Numbered from the stretch's first letter, positions 11,822-22,156 are shown. The stretch: DNA of 64,000 bases from Deroplatys truncata (GCA_030765065.1 CM060984.1:100793488-100857487); one strand, 5' to 3'. Notes: a model not told the origin generated them from the letters alone. A program made the numbers and translations.

Positions 11822-12060
11822 AACGCATTAGGGTTTTAATCAAAATCGTTTGTGTCATTCTTTAAAAAATAAAAAACTCAAGGAAAAATCCATGCAAAGC
11901 GTAGTTTGGAGTGGACGGATTTTCTTGAGAATCTTAGTGTCGCATCCCTGGAAGACGCTGAACTTAAATGGCAAGTTTGGTATTTAACCGAATTTCTGTA
12001 TATTAGTTATGTTGTCCACATACTAATACACACATACAGACTTTTCCATAGACATGTTTA
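11822..12060 (-). repeat. R1 dispersed repeat, partial
   Basis: Diverged fragment ending where the orientation of the array flips. Confidence 0.55.
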
Positions 12061-12943
12061 TTACTTTCTCTACTACGTATAGTAAGTAGGGGAAGTATTG
12101 CATTCCACCCAAAAATTCGATACCGAGATTTCACCGGAAATACATGTTTTGAGAATCACTGAATCCAAAAAAAGCATTTTTGGAAACATGTCCGTGTGTG
12201 TGTCTGTGTGTGTGTGTCTGTGTGTGTCTGTGTGTCTGTGAACAGCATAACTCAAAAACGATCAGTCGGATAAACACCAAACTTGGTATTTAGGTTCAGT
12301 ATCTTTCAGAGATGCGACACGAAGGTTTTCAAGAAAATCCCCCCACCCCAGACTACCCTTTACATGGAACATTTTTCGAAAATTTTAATTTTCTCAAAAA
12401 CGGCTCTAACGATTTTGATTAAAATATCATATGTTTAAGATATTGTCATGACAAATAAAATGTATATCTCGAATTTTCTGGGAATGTCTCCAAAAATATT
12501 CTTCATTGTGAACGACTTTTGCATAACTGGTAAACCATAAGAGATAGACAAAATTTTACTACACAAAAAATGTAGATCGCGTTAAAAAGCACAACTTATG
12601 TCATATACGTTTCTTTTGTTGAGTGAACCGTTTTCGAGATATTGCTTGTTATTTCCTTAAATTTTCCAATACTTATACTTTTTCTCAAATTCGTTATTCA
12701 TTTTTTTATGTCCTGAACATGCAAAGAGAATGGAATTCGCCACATAGCAACCAGCGTTAAAATATTTGACTATCGCTTAAAAGCTACCATATTCCCCTTG
12801 CATCTACAAGAAAATTACCAATAAGATTGACATCTCGATATCTCGATTAACATGAAGCATATGGAGAATAGGCGTTTGTAAAATTAGATTGTACAAGAGT
12901 AGAGAAAGTTATGTGAGTGTAACACATCAGATTTTTTTTTATT
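12061..12943 (+). repeat. R1 dispersed repeat, full-length, opposite orientation
   Basis: Plus-strand copy starting TTACTTTCTCTACTACGTAT, with a TG-rich tract at 12,190-12,238. It faces the minus-strand copies to its left. Confidence 0.8.
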
Positions 12944-13055
12944 CATTTGGATCTGAAAACATGTATTTCCGGTAAAATCTAGGTATTGATTTTTTGAGTG
13001 GAATACAATACTCTTCTTTACTTGCCATAGGCAATAGGTAAAGAAAATAATAAGC
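12944..13055 (-). repeat. R1 dispersed repeat, end fragment
   Basis: Only the segment from TTCATTTGGATCTGAAAACA to the terminal GGTAAAGAAAATAA remains. Confidence 0.55.
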
Positions 13056-13563
13056 ATAGAACTAGTGTTATAGTGTTAAGCGGTTATATAAGAGGAACCC
13101 TTATTTTTCTTCTTTTAATTATCCTGAAGCACAGCGTTTCTCAGAATGGAGAAGTGAAACGCTTCAATTAAATGGAATCCGAAAGAAGCTATAATGCTCC
13201 ATAAAATGCTGGCCAAATCGTTACAGCTTAACCTTGACACTAGTGAGCGAAGATGGAGTCATTGACCCAGAAGTGGTGCTTTAAAATGTTAAGGAAGCTG
13301 AGTTAGTACAGATAAGATTACATATTTTATTAGCATTCCTTCTGACAAACAGCGGCCTTGCGGCTTTCGTGCATGCAAACTCACGCATTACATTAAGGTA
13401 TACTTTGAACCCAATTACGCATTTAACCTGCAAATTCCCTCAACGTATTTTAAATGGAGCCCTGAAGAATCAATCTCATTCACTGTATTTTATTGCTTAG
13501 AAAGAAAACCTTTCTACTTTCCCAGTTTCTAGATTATCGTATTGAAAAATCCTAAGATATAAC

Positions 13564-13595
<32 letters not shown>

Positions 13596-13660
13596 CAACA
13601 ATCCCGTAGCGCTACAGTCCTTTTAAGACCTAGAATGAAAAGGAAAGAGTGCTATAATAG
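13056..13660. other. Unassigned, with (AAT)n and a short repeat end
   Basis: Mostly unassigned. An (AAT)n tract lies at 13,561-13,592, followed by AATCCCGTAGCGCTACAGTC, a motif common at the edge of insect repeats. No gene was seen. Confidence 0.4.
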
Positions 13661-13665
13661 TATAT

Positions 13666-13786
13666 TATGCAATGAGACTATAATGGTAGTAATTAAAACA
13701 CGAGTATTATTATTAACCGAGCGAGCGAAGCGAGGTTAATAATTATCATACGAGCGTTTTAATCACCATTATAGTCAAGTTTCATA
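13666..13786. repeat. Long imperfect hairpin centred on GAGCGAGCGAAGCGAG
   Basis: GACTATAATGGT at 13,676 pairs with ACCATTATAGTC ending at 13,776. The arms run to TTAACC/GGTTAA around CGAGCGAGCGAAGCGAGG. It looks like a small MITE or a terminal-repeat pair of a deleted DNA transposon. Confidence 0.6.
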
Positions 13787-14053
13787 CGACTGTTTATGCT
13801 CGACCATGTATCTAAATTAAAGGTTTCATAAGTATTCGTTTCTGGTTTGAGTGATGTGTTACAATCGTTATTCCTTTATCTATGGTTACAATACCTTGTA
13901 GCACTTGTGTCAAACAAAGTTGTTAGCGTTGTGAGACGTACTACGAGAATAATTGATACTTGCGCTTTCACAATGTTACGTGGCCACTTCTGATTGGTCG
14001 AATACCAATACTTTAATGAACAGGTGTACTTTAATGAGGCCTATTATACAAGA
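13787..14053. other. No feature recognised
   Basis: Unassigned sequence between the hairpin and an R1 copy. Confidence 0.4.
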
Positions 14054-14405
14054 TTCTACAACATTCCTATTCTCAAAAATTCAAGATACGCATTTTAATT
14101 GTTATGTAAATATCTTTAATATATGGTATTTTAATCAAAATCATTATAGCTATTTTTAGAAAATAAAAAATTTGGAAAAATGTTCCATGTATAGGTAGTC
14201 GCATCTTTGGAAGGTACTGAACTTAAAGACTAAGCTCGGCGTTTATCCGATTTTTTGTTTTTGAGTTGTGCACACAGACTTTTTTTCTAATAATGCTTTT
14301 TTTGGATCCAGGGAGCCACAAAACATGTATTTCCGGTGAAATCTCGGTATCGATTTTTTGGTTCAACCTTCTCTACCTATAAGTATGCGGTAAAGAAAGT
14401 AACAA
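14054..14405 (-). repeat. R1 dispersed repeat, partial
   Basis: Minus-strand copy of the older subfamily ending GCGGTAAAGAAAGTAAC, followed at once by the next unit. Confidence 0.6.
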
Positions 14406-15077
14406 TTTGATGTGATACATTCACATGACTCTCCACCCTCCATCGTTTATTAGTGGGTAAACAAACTAGTCTTATTGAAGCTTATTTTTATATCTACTTC
14501 ATTTTAATCCCAAAAAACTTTTGCAGAAATAGCTACATTACACATTTTGTTATAAATACAAAGGAAATAGCGGTAGTCTAATGTTTAAAAACTGAACGTT
14601 ATACGCTGGTCTTAAAATGCCTTACTGTTTCAATGAAATCGCGAAAACAATTGAATGTTGTCAGGACTTTAAAAGAATTGTTAAGCTTTGAAAAAGTCGA
14701 ACCATTAATAATGGATATCTCGCAAATGGCTGATGCCACAAACAAGGCTGTTTCAAACAAATTGTGTATTTTAAAGAGATCTGCGTTTCTTGTGTAGAAC
14801 GCTTCCTCTATCGCTTAACGTTTATCAGCTATACAAGATTATACTAAATTCCTTCCGAATGAAGAGAACTTCAAAAGCTATTCCCAGAAAATTCAATATA
14901 TACATTTTATTTTACCATGTAAATACCTTTAATGTATGGTGTTTTAATCAAAATCGTTAGAGTCATTTTTTAAAACCAAACATTTAGAAAAATGTTCCAT
15001 GTAAATGGTAATTGGGATGGGGGATTTTCTTCAAAATCTTCGTGTCGCATCTTTGAAATGCACTGAACTTAAAGATA
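14406..15077 (-). repeat. R1 dispersed repeat, host copy, first part
   Basis: A diverged R1 copy interrupted after CTTAAAGATA by the nested mariner and palindromic elements. The other half resumes at 31,466. Confidence 0.7.
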
Positions 15078-15182
15078 GGATTACTCAAAAAGAAGGAACA
15101 GAGTTTAAATATGTATTTCTAATGAACGACAATAGATGGTGACACATGCGATACATCACTGAATAGAGAAAAGTTCAAAATG

Positions 15183-15443
15183 TTATTTTGTTTGTTCGAA
15201 ATGAGCACCATTTGTTACGCGAGGACGACCAGTGTTTTTCGTTTGCATACGCAACCATCTTCTACGAATTGATTGTATCAATCGTAAATTTTGTGTGACG
15301 AGGTGGCTCTTTGTTGAGCTTACAACGAAATGCACGCTACAATGAAACAATGGATTCACTCTTTGCATACTGCAGCACACAAAACGACATTTCCTGTGGC
15401 GTTGCCATTTTCTCATAAACAAACACAACGCCGCTGTAGGCAC
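15183..15443 (-). pseudogene. Fused ends of a DUF4817-type transposase
   Basis: An 86-codon frame ends in GRPRVTNGAHFEQTK. In DUF4817 transposases a segment like CLCKRKT-GRPRV lies in the N-terminal helix-turn-helix, while VTNGAHIEHL is close to the C terminus. Here the two abut, so an internal deletion has removed the whole catalytic domain. The CVCKRKT part appears in a neighbouring frame, so a frameshift is present too. Not functional; useful only for naming the parent transposon. The family call is from memory of the motifs. Confidence 0.6.
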
Positions 15444-15503
15444 TGAATGGAACTAATGGGTGGGGTCTTAAAACTATGAACTTTCCTCTATTCAATGATG
15501 TGT

Positions 15504-15509
15504 CGTATG
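15504..15509. other. Target-site duplication CGTATG, left copy
   Basis: CGTATG lies immediately before the AG start of the palindromic element and is repeated exactly at 31,391-31,396. Joining the sequence outside the two copies regenerates a continuous mariner-type terminal repeat, which confirms that this is the true insertion point. Confidence 0.92.
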
Positions 15510-16830
15510 AGTAGGATATATAGGAGAGAGCTGGGCCACTTTTTTGCGTTTATATGGGAAAGGATAGGGAAAACGAGGCTGGATGGGGTGGTTCAAGGAG
15601 GAAAATGCGTTTATATGGGAGAGATAGGGAATACGACGACCGATACTATGCTAAAGAGGGTTGAAGGAGGGAAATACGTTTATATGGAAGAAATAGTAGA
15701 GAGGTGTTAGGCTAGGAGGGTTTAAGTATGCGTTTATAAGGAGAGACGAGAAAACGGAGAGAGATCCTATGTTAGGATACAAAGGTGTTAAAGTTAGGTT
15801 AGATAGGAAACCAAAGAGATACTCAGCTAGACAGGGGACAGGAGAGGAATGCGCTTTATGAGAGGTAGAGGATACGGGGAGTGGTGTTAGGCTAGACAGA
15901 GGTTGAGAGTAGAGTATGCGTTTATATGTTTGAGAAGTATAGGAACAGGAAGAGGGTGCTAGGCTAGACAGAGGTTGAGGAGTAGAGTATAGGTTATATG
16001 AGAGGTATAGGAAAACGAGGGGAGGTGTTAGGTTAGACAGAGGCTGAGTAATGTATGGTTTATGTGAGCGGTATAGGAAAACGATGAGAGGTGTTAGACT
16101 AGACAGGGCTTGAAACGTAGTGCATGGTTTATATGAGAGATATAGGAAAACGAGGAAAGGTGTTAGGCTAGACAGAAGTCGAGGAGTAGAGTATGGTTTA
16201 TATCAGAAGTATAGGAAAACGAGGAGAGGTATTAGGTTAGGAGAATTGAGTTTGTGTTTATAAGGAGAGACGAGAAAACGGAGAGAGATCCTATGCTAGG
16301 ATAGACAGGTGTTAAAGTTAGGTTAGATAGGAAACCAAGGAGTGATACTCAGCTAGAGGGGGGTAGGAGGGAATGAGCTTTTGAGAGGTAGGGGATACGG
16401 GGAGTGGTGTTAGGCTAGACAGGGCTTGAAACGTAGGGCATGGTTTATATGTATGAAAAGTATAGGAACAGGAAGAGGGGTGCTAGGCTAGACAGAGGTT
16501 GAGGAGTAGAGTATAGTTTATATGAGAGGTATAGGAAAACGAGGAGAGGAGTTAGACTAAACAGAGGTCGAGGAGCAGAGTATGGTTTATGTGAGAGTCA
16601 TAGGTAAACGAGAGAGGCGTTAGGCTAGACAGAGCTAGAGGAGTAGAGAATGGTTTATATGAGAGGTATAGGAACAGGAGGAGAGGTGTTAGGCTAGACA
16701 GGTAGTGTAGCAGTAGGAATATGGACTTATATACAGGAGAGATAGGGAATTGGAGGTGCTAGACTTGAAAGCGACTTTAGACGTGAACTTAGTGGAAAAC
16801 TGTTTCATGTCAATGTTCTAGACATGCCCA
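15510..16830. repeat. Outer satellite block, left arm (units of about 69 bp)
   Basis: Degenerate tandem units built on GTGTTAGGCTAGACAGAGG, then GAGGAGTAGAGTATGG, then TTTATATGAGAGGTATAGG, with a spacing of about 65-72 bp. The strand is strongly purine-rich. Tandem repeats near the ends are known in Polintons. No reading frame of substance. Confidence 0.75.
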
Positions 16831-16847
16831 TCACGTAACCTATTCAG

Positions 16848-17045
16848 GGAAAAGGTGACTCGTTCAGGGGAAAAAGGTGACTGCTCAGGGAAAAAGGAGG
16901 CCCACAAAGGGAAAAAGTTGACTAGCAAAGGGAAAAACGTGACCAGTAAAGGGAAAAATGTCACCAGCAAAGGGGAAAATGTAACCAGCAAAGGGAAAAA
17001 GGTGAGCCATAAAGGGAAAAAGATGACCTGCAACGGGAAAAGCTA
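16848..17045. repeat. 21-bp tandem repeat, left arm
   Basis: About ten units of AGGGAAAAAGGTGACCAGCAA type. Because 21 is a multiple of three, frames stay open on both strands: a lysine-rich heptad (TSKGKNV) on the plus strand and a hydrophobic heptad on the minus. I treat it as a satellite, not a gene. Confidence 0.75.
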
Positions 17046-18135
17046 ACCCACTAACACTAACAGGTAAGTAATTCAGGTAGTATTGCAAGAGGCTGACTGG
17101 ATCATAGCAGTACATGATTTCACAGGTAATTCAGCTAGTATCGTATGTATTTAGGCTAATTCGTCTAATAACACAGGATAGATTCCAGATGCTAACTGCA
17201 TCATGGCTCTGCATGATTTCACAGATAATTCAGTTAGTATCGTAGGTATTTAGGCTAATTCAGCTAGTATCACAAGAGGATAGATTCTAGGGTTGGGTAT
17301 AGCATAGTTTCATATTTCACAGGTAATTCAGGTAGTATCACGGGTGCTCGTGCTAATTTAGAGCAGGAATTCGTATCAGAGCTAGTTAAGGTAATTTCAC
17401 ATGACTCGGGTAGTATCACAGGTATTTAAATCATTTTCACAGCCAATTCAGCTAGTATCTTGAGCATTTAAGCTAATTCAGCTAGTATCACAGGAGGCTA
17501 GATTCCAGAGGCTAACTGCATCATAGCTATGCATGATTTCACAGCTAATTCAGCTAGTATCATAGGTATTTAGGCTAATTCAGCTAGTATCACAGGAGGT
17601 TAGATTTCAGGGCTGGGTATAGCATAGTTTCATATTTCACAGGTAATTCAGAGGGTATCGTAGGTATTTAGGATAATTCAAGTAACATAGGTGTTTAGAG
17701 TAATTAAGCAAGCATTACAGGAGGGTAGGTTCCAGGGGTCGGTTATAGCCTAGTTTCGTATTTTACAGATAGTTCAGATAATATCGTAAGTATTTGGGTA
17801 ATCAGCATAGTTTCACAGATGCTCGTGATAATTTTGATCAGAGATTTGTATCACAGCTATTTAAGGTAAGTGCAGGTGATTCAGGTTGTATCAATGGTAT
17901 TTGTGTCATTTTAACAGGTAATTCAGATAGTGTCTAGGTATTTGGGCGATTCAAGCATCATAGGTGTTTAGAGTAACTCAGCTAGTATCACAGGAGGCTA
18001 GATTCAATGATCAGGGTTTCGTATCAGAGCTATTTAATGTAATTTCACTTGATTCGAGTAGTATCACAGGTATTTAAGTCATTTAACGGGCAATTCAGCC
18101 AGTATCACAGGTACTCATGGTAATATAGAGAGTAA
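17046..18135. repeat. Inner satellite block, left arm
   Basis: Short motifs alternate and recur, mainly AATTCAGCTAGTATCACAGG and GGTATTTAGGCTAATTCAG, with longer repeats of AGATTCCAGAGGCTAACTGC. It is a composite satellite with higher-order structure and no coding signal. Confidence 0.7.
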
Positions 18136-18502
18136 TTAAATTATAAAACATTTCTCATCCAACGTTACAACAATTTATATACTTTTTTCTAAATCTTACA
18201 AACTTATTATATGTTAAACAGTTATTGTACGATGCGGAGAGGGATAAACTGCATATTGGTTCACAAATTGAAAAGCTTTACGTCAACATACCTTTATTTT
18301 AGTTAGGTGTAGATGTCTCTCCCCTTTTATCTAGGCTTGAGAATAGCACTAGGATTGCTCCTAATGGCAGGGTTACCACCTTCCCTTCCATCTTCTTCTT
18401 TCTTCATCAGGCGTCAGCTATCTGCATATACAGCACACAGATAACCTTCTTTTTTAAGATTGTAGACTCACGATAAAATCTTTATCTTTAACTTACATTC
18501 TT
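18136..18502 (-). other. 3' flank of left polymerase gene
   Basis: About 370 bp of non-repeated sequence between the stop codon and the satellite blocks. Apart from the poly(A) signal it holds a short inverted repeat, TATCTG/CAGATA, near 18,420 that could form a hairpin in the mRNA 3' end. Confidence 0.5.
18293..18298 (-). terminator. Poly(A) signal AATAAA, left arm
   Basis: Mirror copy of the right-arm signal, 205 bp past the stop of the left polymerase gene on the minus strand. Confidence 0.6.
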
Positions 18503-21500
18503 TTAAGCACTGTTTGTAATGGCGTAATGTCCATACGCATATGTCGTTATCCCATCCTCAGCAATAATTCTTTTATCATCAAACGGAGTCAATGCAATTT
18601 TATTCACTTGCACTGTAGCAAGAGCATGCTTTCGTGATAGGATCAGATTCATAGGTGTTCTGATGATTTCACAGGTTTTAAGACAGTCTGTATAGCTGTC
18701 AAACGAAATGTACTGCTTAATAGCGCTACGTTTTATACCTTTAATCTTTTTTATCATTGACCCTTGAATATCTAAGGCATACATCTTAGGACGTAGTCCA
18801 ACAAAGCGTAGGATGATTTTGCTATTAGCCTCATCTTTAAATTTTCCCAATACCTTTTTGTTCTGAGTAGAGTAACATATATGGTTGGCAGGGTAATCAG
18901 CTGTATCGAGATGCTCAAGAAAACGTAGCTTGTCCTGGTACACATCTTCAGTTGTTACACGATGAATGAACGAATCAGTGTCCATATACATAAGCTTCAG
19001 GTTTTTAGCTCCATAATAAGGCAACAAAACGTCGTAATGATAGTTATACATTAATGTCTTGGAGATGTCCAACACACTCATACCAATGTATATAGGCTTG
19101 TTGAATACAATCTGACGAGAGGCCATATGTACAGCAGCTAGATTATCAGCATATATCGTCCTGTCGATAAACGTAGGCTTGGCGATCAGCTTCTCTAGAG
19201 TTTTTTCACTGGTCACCAGTCGTATATCCATGCGGTTACGCAGGTTCTCCATAGTTTTTCCAAACATGGCGTTGTTAAAGAGTTTGTAGAGATCCTTCTC
19301 GAAGTCATTTGCAGCTTGTTGTCGTAGCCTGTTGTTAAATTCCACATAAGGTTTCAACCACTGAGACTGTTGGAATTGTAGCACACGATGGATTTTTGTT
19401 AGTCGTAGTCCATGACTAAGAGCTTGCTTCAAAGCCATGTAATGCACTACATACTTCTTTCGAGGTCCAAGATGAGGTATCAGTTTCTTTGTAGATGCTT
19501 CCAATGGCTTCATACACTCAGGCAGGAAAGGTAGATCGTTGTGTAGATCGTGAAGTTCTACAGGATATTCGATATCAACTTCTAATATGTACCCATGAGG
19601 ATCATCTTCTTGTAGTGTTTCTAAGTTGATTTCTTCAGACGAAACCCACTGAAATCCACCAAAAGGAAGGGCGTGACACATTGCCCACCCATATTGGTTA
19701 TTGGCGTCCTCATATGTGATAAATTGGCTTGGTCTCGTAGGATCAAACTTCTCCATATACGCGTTATTAGCTTCAGCATACCGATGGGAAACTTGACATA
19801 AACCTCCTCTTATACCTGATTCCACCATGAGTAGTTGATCGTAATCTTGTAACAGCTCCAGCTTAATTCCTGTATACAACAACATGGCGTCCCATGTAAG
19901 TCCTGGAGAGGTAAAATAATGCGCGGGGTCAACTTTGTGTGTTTTGAGGGTTTGCTCTCTGAACGTCTCAAAGACATCGGCTAGGAGTAGTACATCTGAG
20001 GTTAAGTACAGGTCGCTGTACTCGCCCAGGTTTCTCACATTAAACAGCTCCCATACATTTCTAGCATGATCATAGTCAACATCACTAATTTCTTCTTCAT
20101 TTAATCTATTGTAGAAGGAGTCCTTAGGAGGCAAGCAGGTCTCGTTCAAAACATCCCATGACGTAACAAAATCATATGGAAATACACCCTTACGGGTCAT
20201 CAACTTCAATTTGTCTTCTCCAAAGTACTTTAGTGTTTCAGGATATGAGGTTAGATTTTTTACCAACTTATCCAAGCTTGTACTGAGGAATCGGAAGCTA
20301 TCCACAAATCGAAGCTTTATATCTCCTACATACTTGGTGAATGAGATATAGCTTTCTTCAGAGTTAGGAATTACCTCCACAAGTTCACTTGTACAACCCA
20401 GCTCCTTAACAATGAAATGAGAGTCATATCCGCTAAGGTTATGCATGAAGACTGGTATATATTTAGGTGTTTTACAGGCTAAATTACATTCATTATGAAG
20501 ACTTCCACGATATTCACCGCTGATGTGATCATGGTCGCGTACTTTGTAGTTCTCTTCTGTAAAGCCTTTTCCACACAAGTAGCATGTCGTAGAAGACTCA
20601 AAATCCTTTTGCTGTTGATCCGTAAGTTTCAGAGGCTTAGCAGATTTGTATATATTACCAATCATTTTTGCAAGAGATGTCAGGTACAGCATAAACTTCT
20701 GAGCAGCATCAGCACCACGATACACATAGGGATGCTTAGGAAGATCAGTTTCGAGATGTTCAACACTGGATGTAGGTTTCACGTAAACACAGAAGCTCAT
20801 TGGTGTGTGCTCTTGATAAGGTGTTGTATAGGAAGTTTCAGGATTGGGTGTACACGTATGGCATGGAGTGAGAATACTCTCAAAATCAGCATAGATGACA
20901 TAAGGTACTTTCAGCATCCTCTCAATATTTTTAAACTGTGCAATTGCTTTCTCCTTGCTAGGCATAACAACCCTTGCAACACCATGTTGAATACAGACGG
21001 CTGCATGTTCTTGTAGTTTTTCCAGTCCACTTCGTCCATATCGATCATCAAAATGTGTAAAGCAGCGCTTACAAGTATAAACCCGTCCATTATGGTTAGT
21101 TTTCTGGCGTCGAACGAGCTTCTCAAAATTCCTTATATACACGTAGTGATGTTTTCCACTGCTATCATTCAATAGTAGCAGGTCGCGATGTTCAGGTAGT
21201 TCAATATCAGCAACCTTTATCGGATACACTTCATGCTTCTCATCCAGCCCGAAAACGTTAATAGACATATTGTTAAACTTCTCAAATTTAGGTATTTGAG
21301 AAAGTGGAGTAGGGTAGGAAACACAGCTGAAGTCGTACTTGTCTTGAAGTTGTTTGTATTTGCTGACGCGTTGAGGCTTGATGCTCACGAATTTGGCCAG
21401 TATAGAGTACATGAAACATTTCTCGTCGGTAAAGTTCTGGATGTTTATACATGCTTTCCTTGCTTCAACAGCTGACGGTAGTGGTATGTAGCTACTTCCT

Positions 21501-22156
21501 CGTAACGGGTTGTACTTGTTGATACGAAGTCGAACTCCTTCCACAGCAAGCAAAGCCCAGCTGCTACCCTTAAGCTGAGACTCCTCCATTTCAGTCACCA
21601 ATTTCTTGAATTTCACTTCCATCGTTGAGTCCAGATCAGTTTCCAGGAAAACAGCTTGGTTCCGTGTTTTAAATGTTTTGTCACAGGTTTCTCCAATACT
21701 GTTAACAAATCGACACTCAGCCAGCAGATTAATTTTAACACTCTTATGAATGCTAAGCTCTTTATGCACAGCCTGGATTATACGTTGTTTTGCCTCTTGC
21801 AGATACATATTTAGGTCCTTAGCTGATTCGCATCGTATAAAATACGATTTCAATCGTCCTTCGAATGAAGTTTCGTATTCTTTCATATCACAGTCCTCCA
21901 TTGTTGACAGTAACTGATGTTTAGTTGGCTCCAATCTTCTTTTCTTCTGAGGGCTGCTTATTTCACATATATCTTCGTGTCGCTGTCCCTTATAACAATC
22001 TTTGAAGGTTACATTACAATGTTTACATTTGAAGAGCTTCTTGCAGCTCATCTCGTGTCTTCTCTTGTCATAACCTCGGAGGAACTTCTTCCCACATTTT
22101 CCGCATGCATATCCAGTAGCGCTTGGAATAATATCCTTATACGCTGAGTTATTCAT
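18503..22156 (-). CDS. Protein-primed-type family B DNA polymerase, left-arm copy (1,217 aa)
   Basis: This is a replicative DNA polymerase predicted to copy the linear mobile element in the nucleus. Two C2HC zinc fingers open the protein (C18, C21, H34, C38; C44, C47, H60, C64). The 3'-5' exonuclease motifs are intact: ExoI D424/E426 in YADFES, ExoII N573/D578 in NLSGYDSHF, ExoIII Y717/D721 in YLTSDVLL. The polymerase motifs are intact: A with D817 in EDANNQYG, B with K958 in KLFNNAMFGK, C with D1059/D1061 in YMDTDS. Between ExoI and ExoII sits an endonuclease VII-like Cys/His module (C525, C528, DHDH 541-544, C557). The length suits Polinton polymerases. The start follows a TATA-initiator promoter and nothing longer is open. 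It differs from the right-arm copy at I411 and L592 only. A dedicated terminal protein was not recognised; the N-terminal 420 residues could supply one (inference). Confidence 0.93.
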   Translation of the reverse strand: MNNSAYKDIIPSATGYACGKCGKKFLRGYDKRRHEMSCKKLFKCKHCNVTFKDCYKGQRHEDICEISSPQKKRRLEPTKHQLLSTMEDCDMKEYETSFEGRLKSYFIRCESAKDLNMYLQEAKQRIIQAVHKELSIHKSVKINLLAECRFVNSIGETCDKTFKTRNQAVFLETDLDSTMEVKFKKLVTEMEESQLKGSSWALLAVEGVRLRINKYNPLRGSSYIPLPSAVEARKACINIQNFTDEKCFMYSILAKFVSIKPQRVSKYKQLQDKYDFSCVSYPTPLSQIPKFEKFNNMSINVFGLDEKHEVYPIKVADIELPEHRDLLLLNDSSGKHHYVYIRNFEKLVRRQKTNHNGRVYTCKRCFTHFDDRYGRSGLEKLQEHAAVCIQHGVARVVMPSKEKAIAQFKNIERMLKVPYVIYADFESILTPCHTCTPNPETSYTTPYQEHTPMSFCVYVKPTSSVEHLETDLPKHPYVYRGADAAQKFMLYLTSLAKMIGNIYKSAKPLKLTDQQQKDFESSTTCYLCGKGFTEENYKVRDHDHISGEYRGSLHNECNLACKTPKYIPVFMHNLSGYDSHFIVKELGCTSELVEVIPNSEESYISFTKYVGDIKLRFVDSFRFLSTSLDKLVKNLTSYPETLKYFGEDKLKLMTRKGVFPYDFVTSWDVLNETCLPPKDSFYNRLNEEEISDVDYDHARNVWELFNVRNLGEYSDLYLTSDVLLLADVFETFREQTLKTHKVDPAHYFTSPGLTWDAMLLYTGIKLELLQDYDQLLMVESGIRGGLCQVSHRYAEANNAYMEKFDPTRPSQFITYEDANNQYGWAMCHALPFGGFQWVSSEEINLETLQEDDPHGYILEVDIEYPVELHDLHNDLPFLPECMKPLEASTKKLIPHLGPRKKYVVHYMALKQALSHGLRLTKIHRVLQFQQSQWLKPYVEFNNRLRQQAANDFEKDLYKLFNNAMFGKTMENLRNRMDIRLVTSEKTLEKLIAKPTFIDRTIYADNLAAVHMASRQIVFNKPIYIGMSVLDISKTLMYNYHYDVLLPYYGAKNLKLMYMDTDSFIHRVTTEDVYQDKLRFLEHLDTADYPANHICYSTQNKKVLGKFKDEANSKIILRFVGLRPKMYALDIQGSMIKKIKGIKRSAIKQYISFDSYTDCLKTCEIIRTPMNLILSRKHALATVQVNKIALTPFDDKRIIAEDGITTYAYGHYAITNSA

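Larger units (their letters stand above)
15078..15509. mobile_element. Deleted DUF4817-type mariner relative, left part
   Basis: A non-autonomous transposon of about 495 bp, split by the palindromic element. Its left terminal repeat, GGATTACTCAAAAAGAAGGA onward, is matched in inverted orientation over roughly 100 bp by 15,470-15,509 joined to 31,397-31,465. TA flanks both ends (15,076-15,077 and 31,466-31,467), as expected for Tc1/mariner. The repeats differ at about one base in six, so this insertion is much older than the one inside it. Confidence 0.8.

Noticed and set aside
11608-11865. Similar 60-120-codon frames found at many places (11.6, 46.5, 47.1, 47.7, 55.0 kb) suggesting a gene family
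   Set aside because: They are all R1 copies read in one frame across a variable CA/TG microsatellite; lengths and frames differ and no start context is conserved.
17046-18135. CRISPR-like array in the satellite blocks
   Set aside because: Repeats are degenerate with no constant repeat-spacer structure and the sequence is eukaryotic.
20495-21016. 173-codon frame antisense to the polymerase gene, with a mirror copy at 25,884-26,405
   Set aside because: It lies wholly within the polymerase coding sequence, has no recognisable domain and is present twice only because the arms are mirror images.
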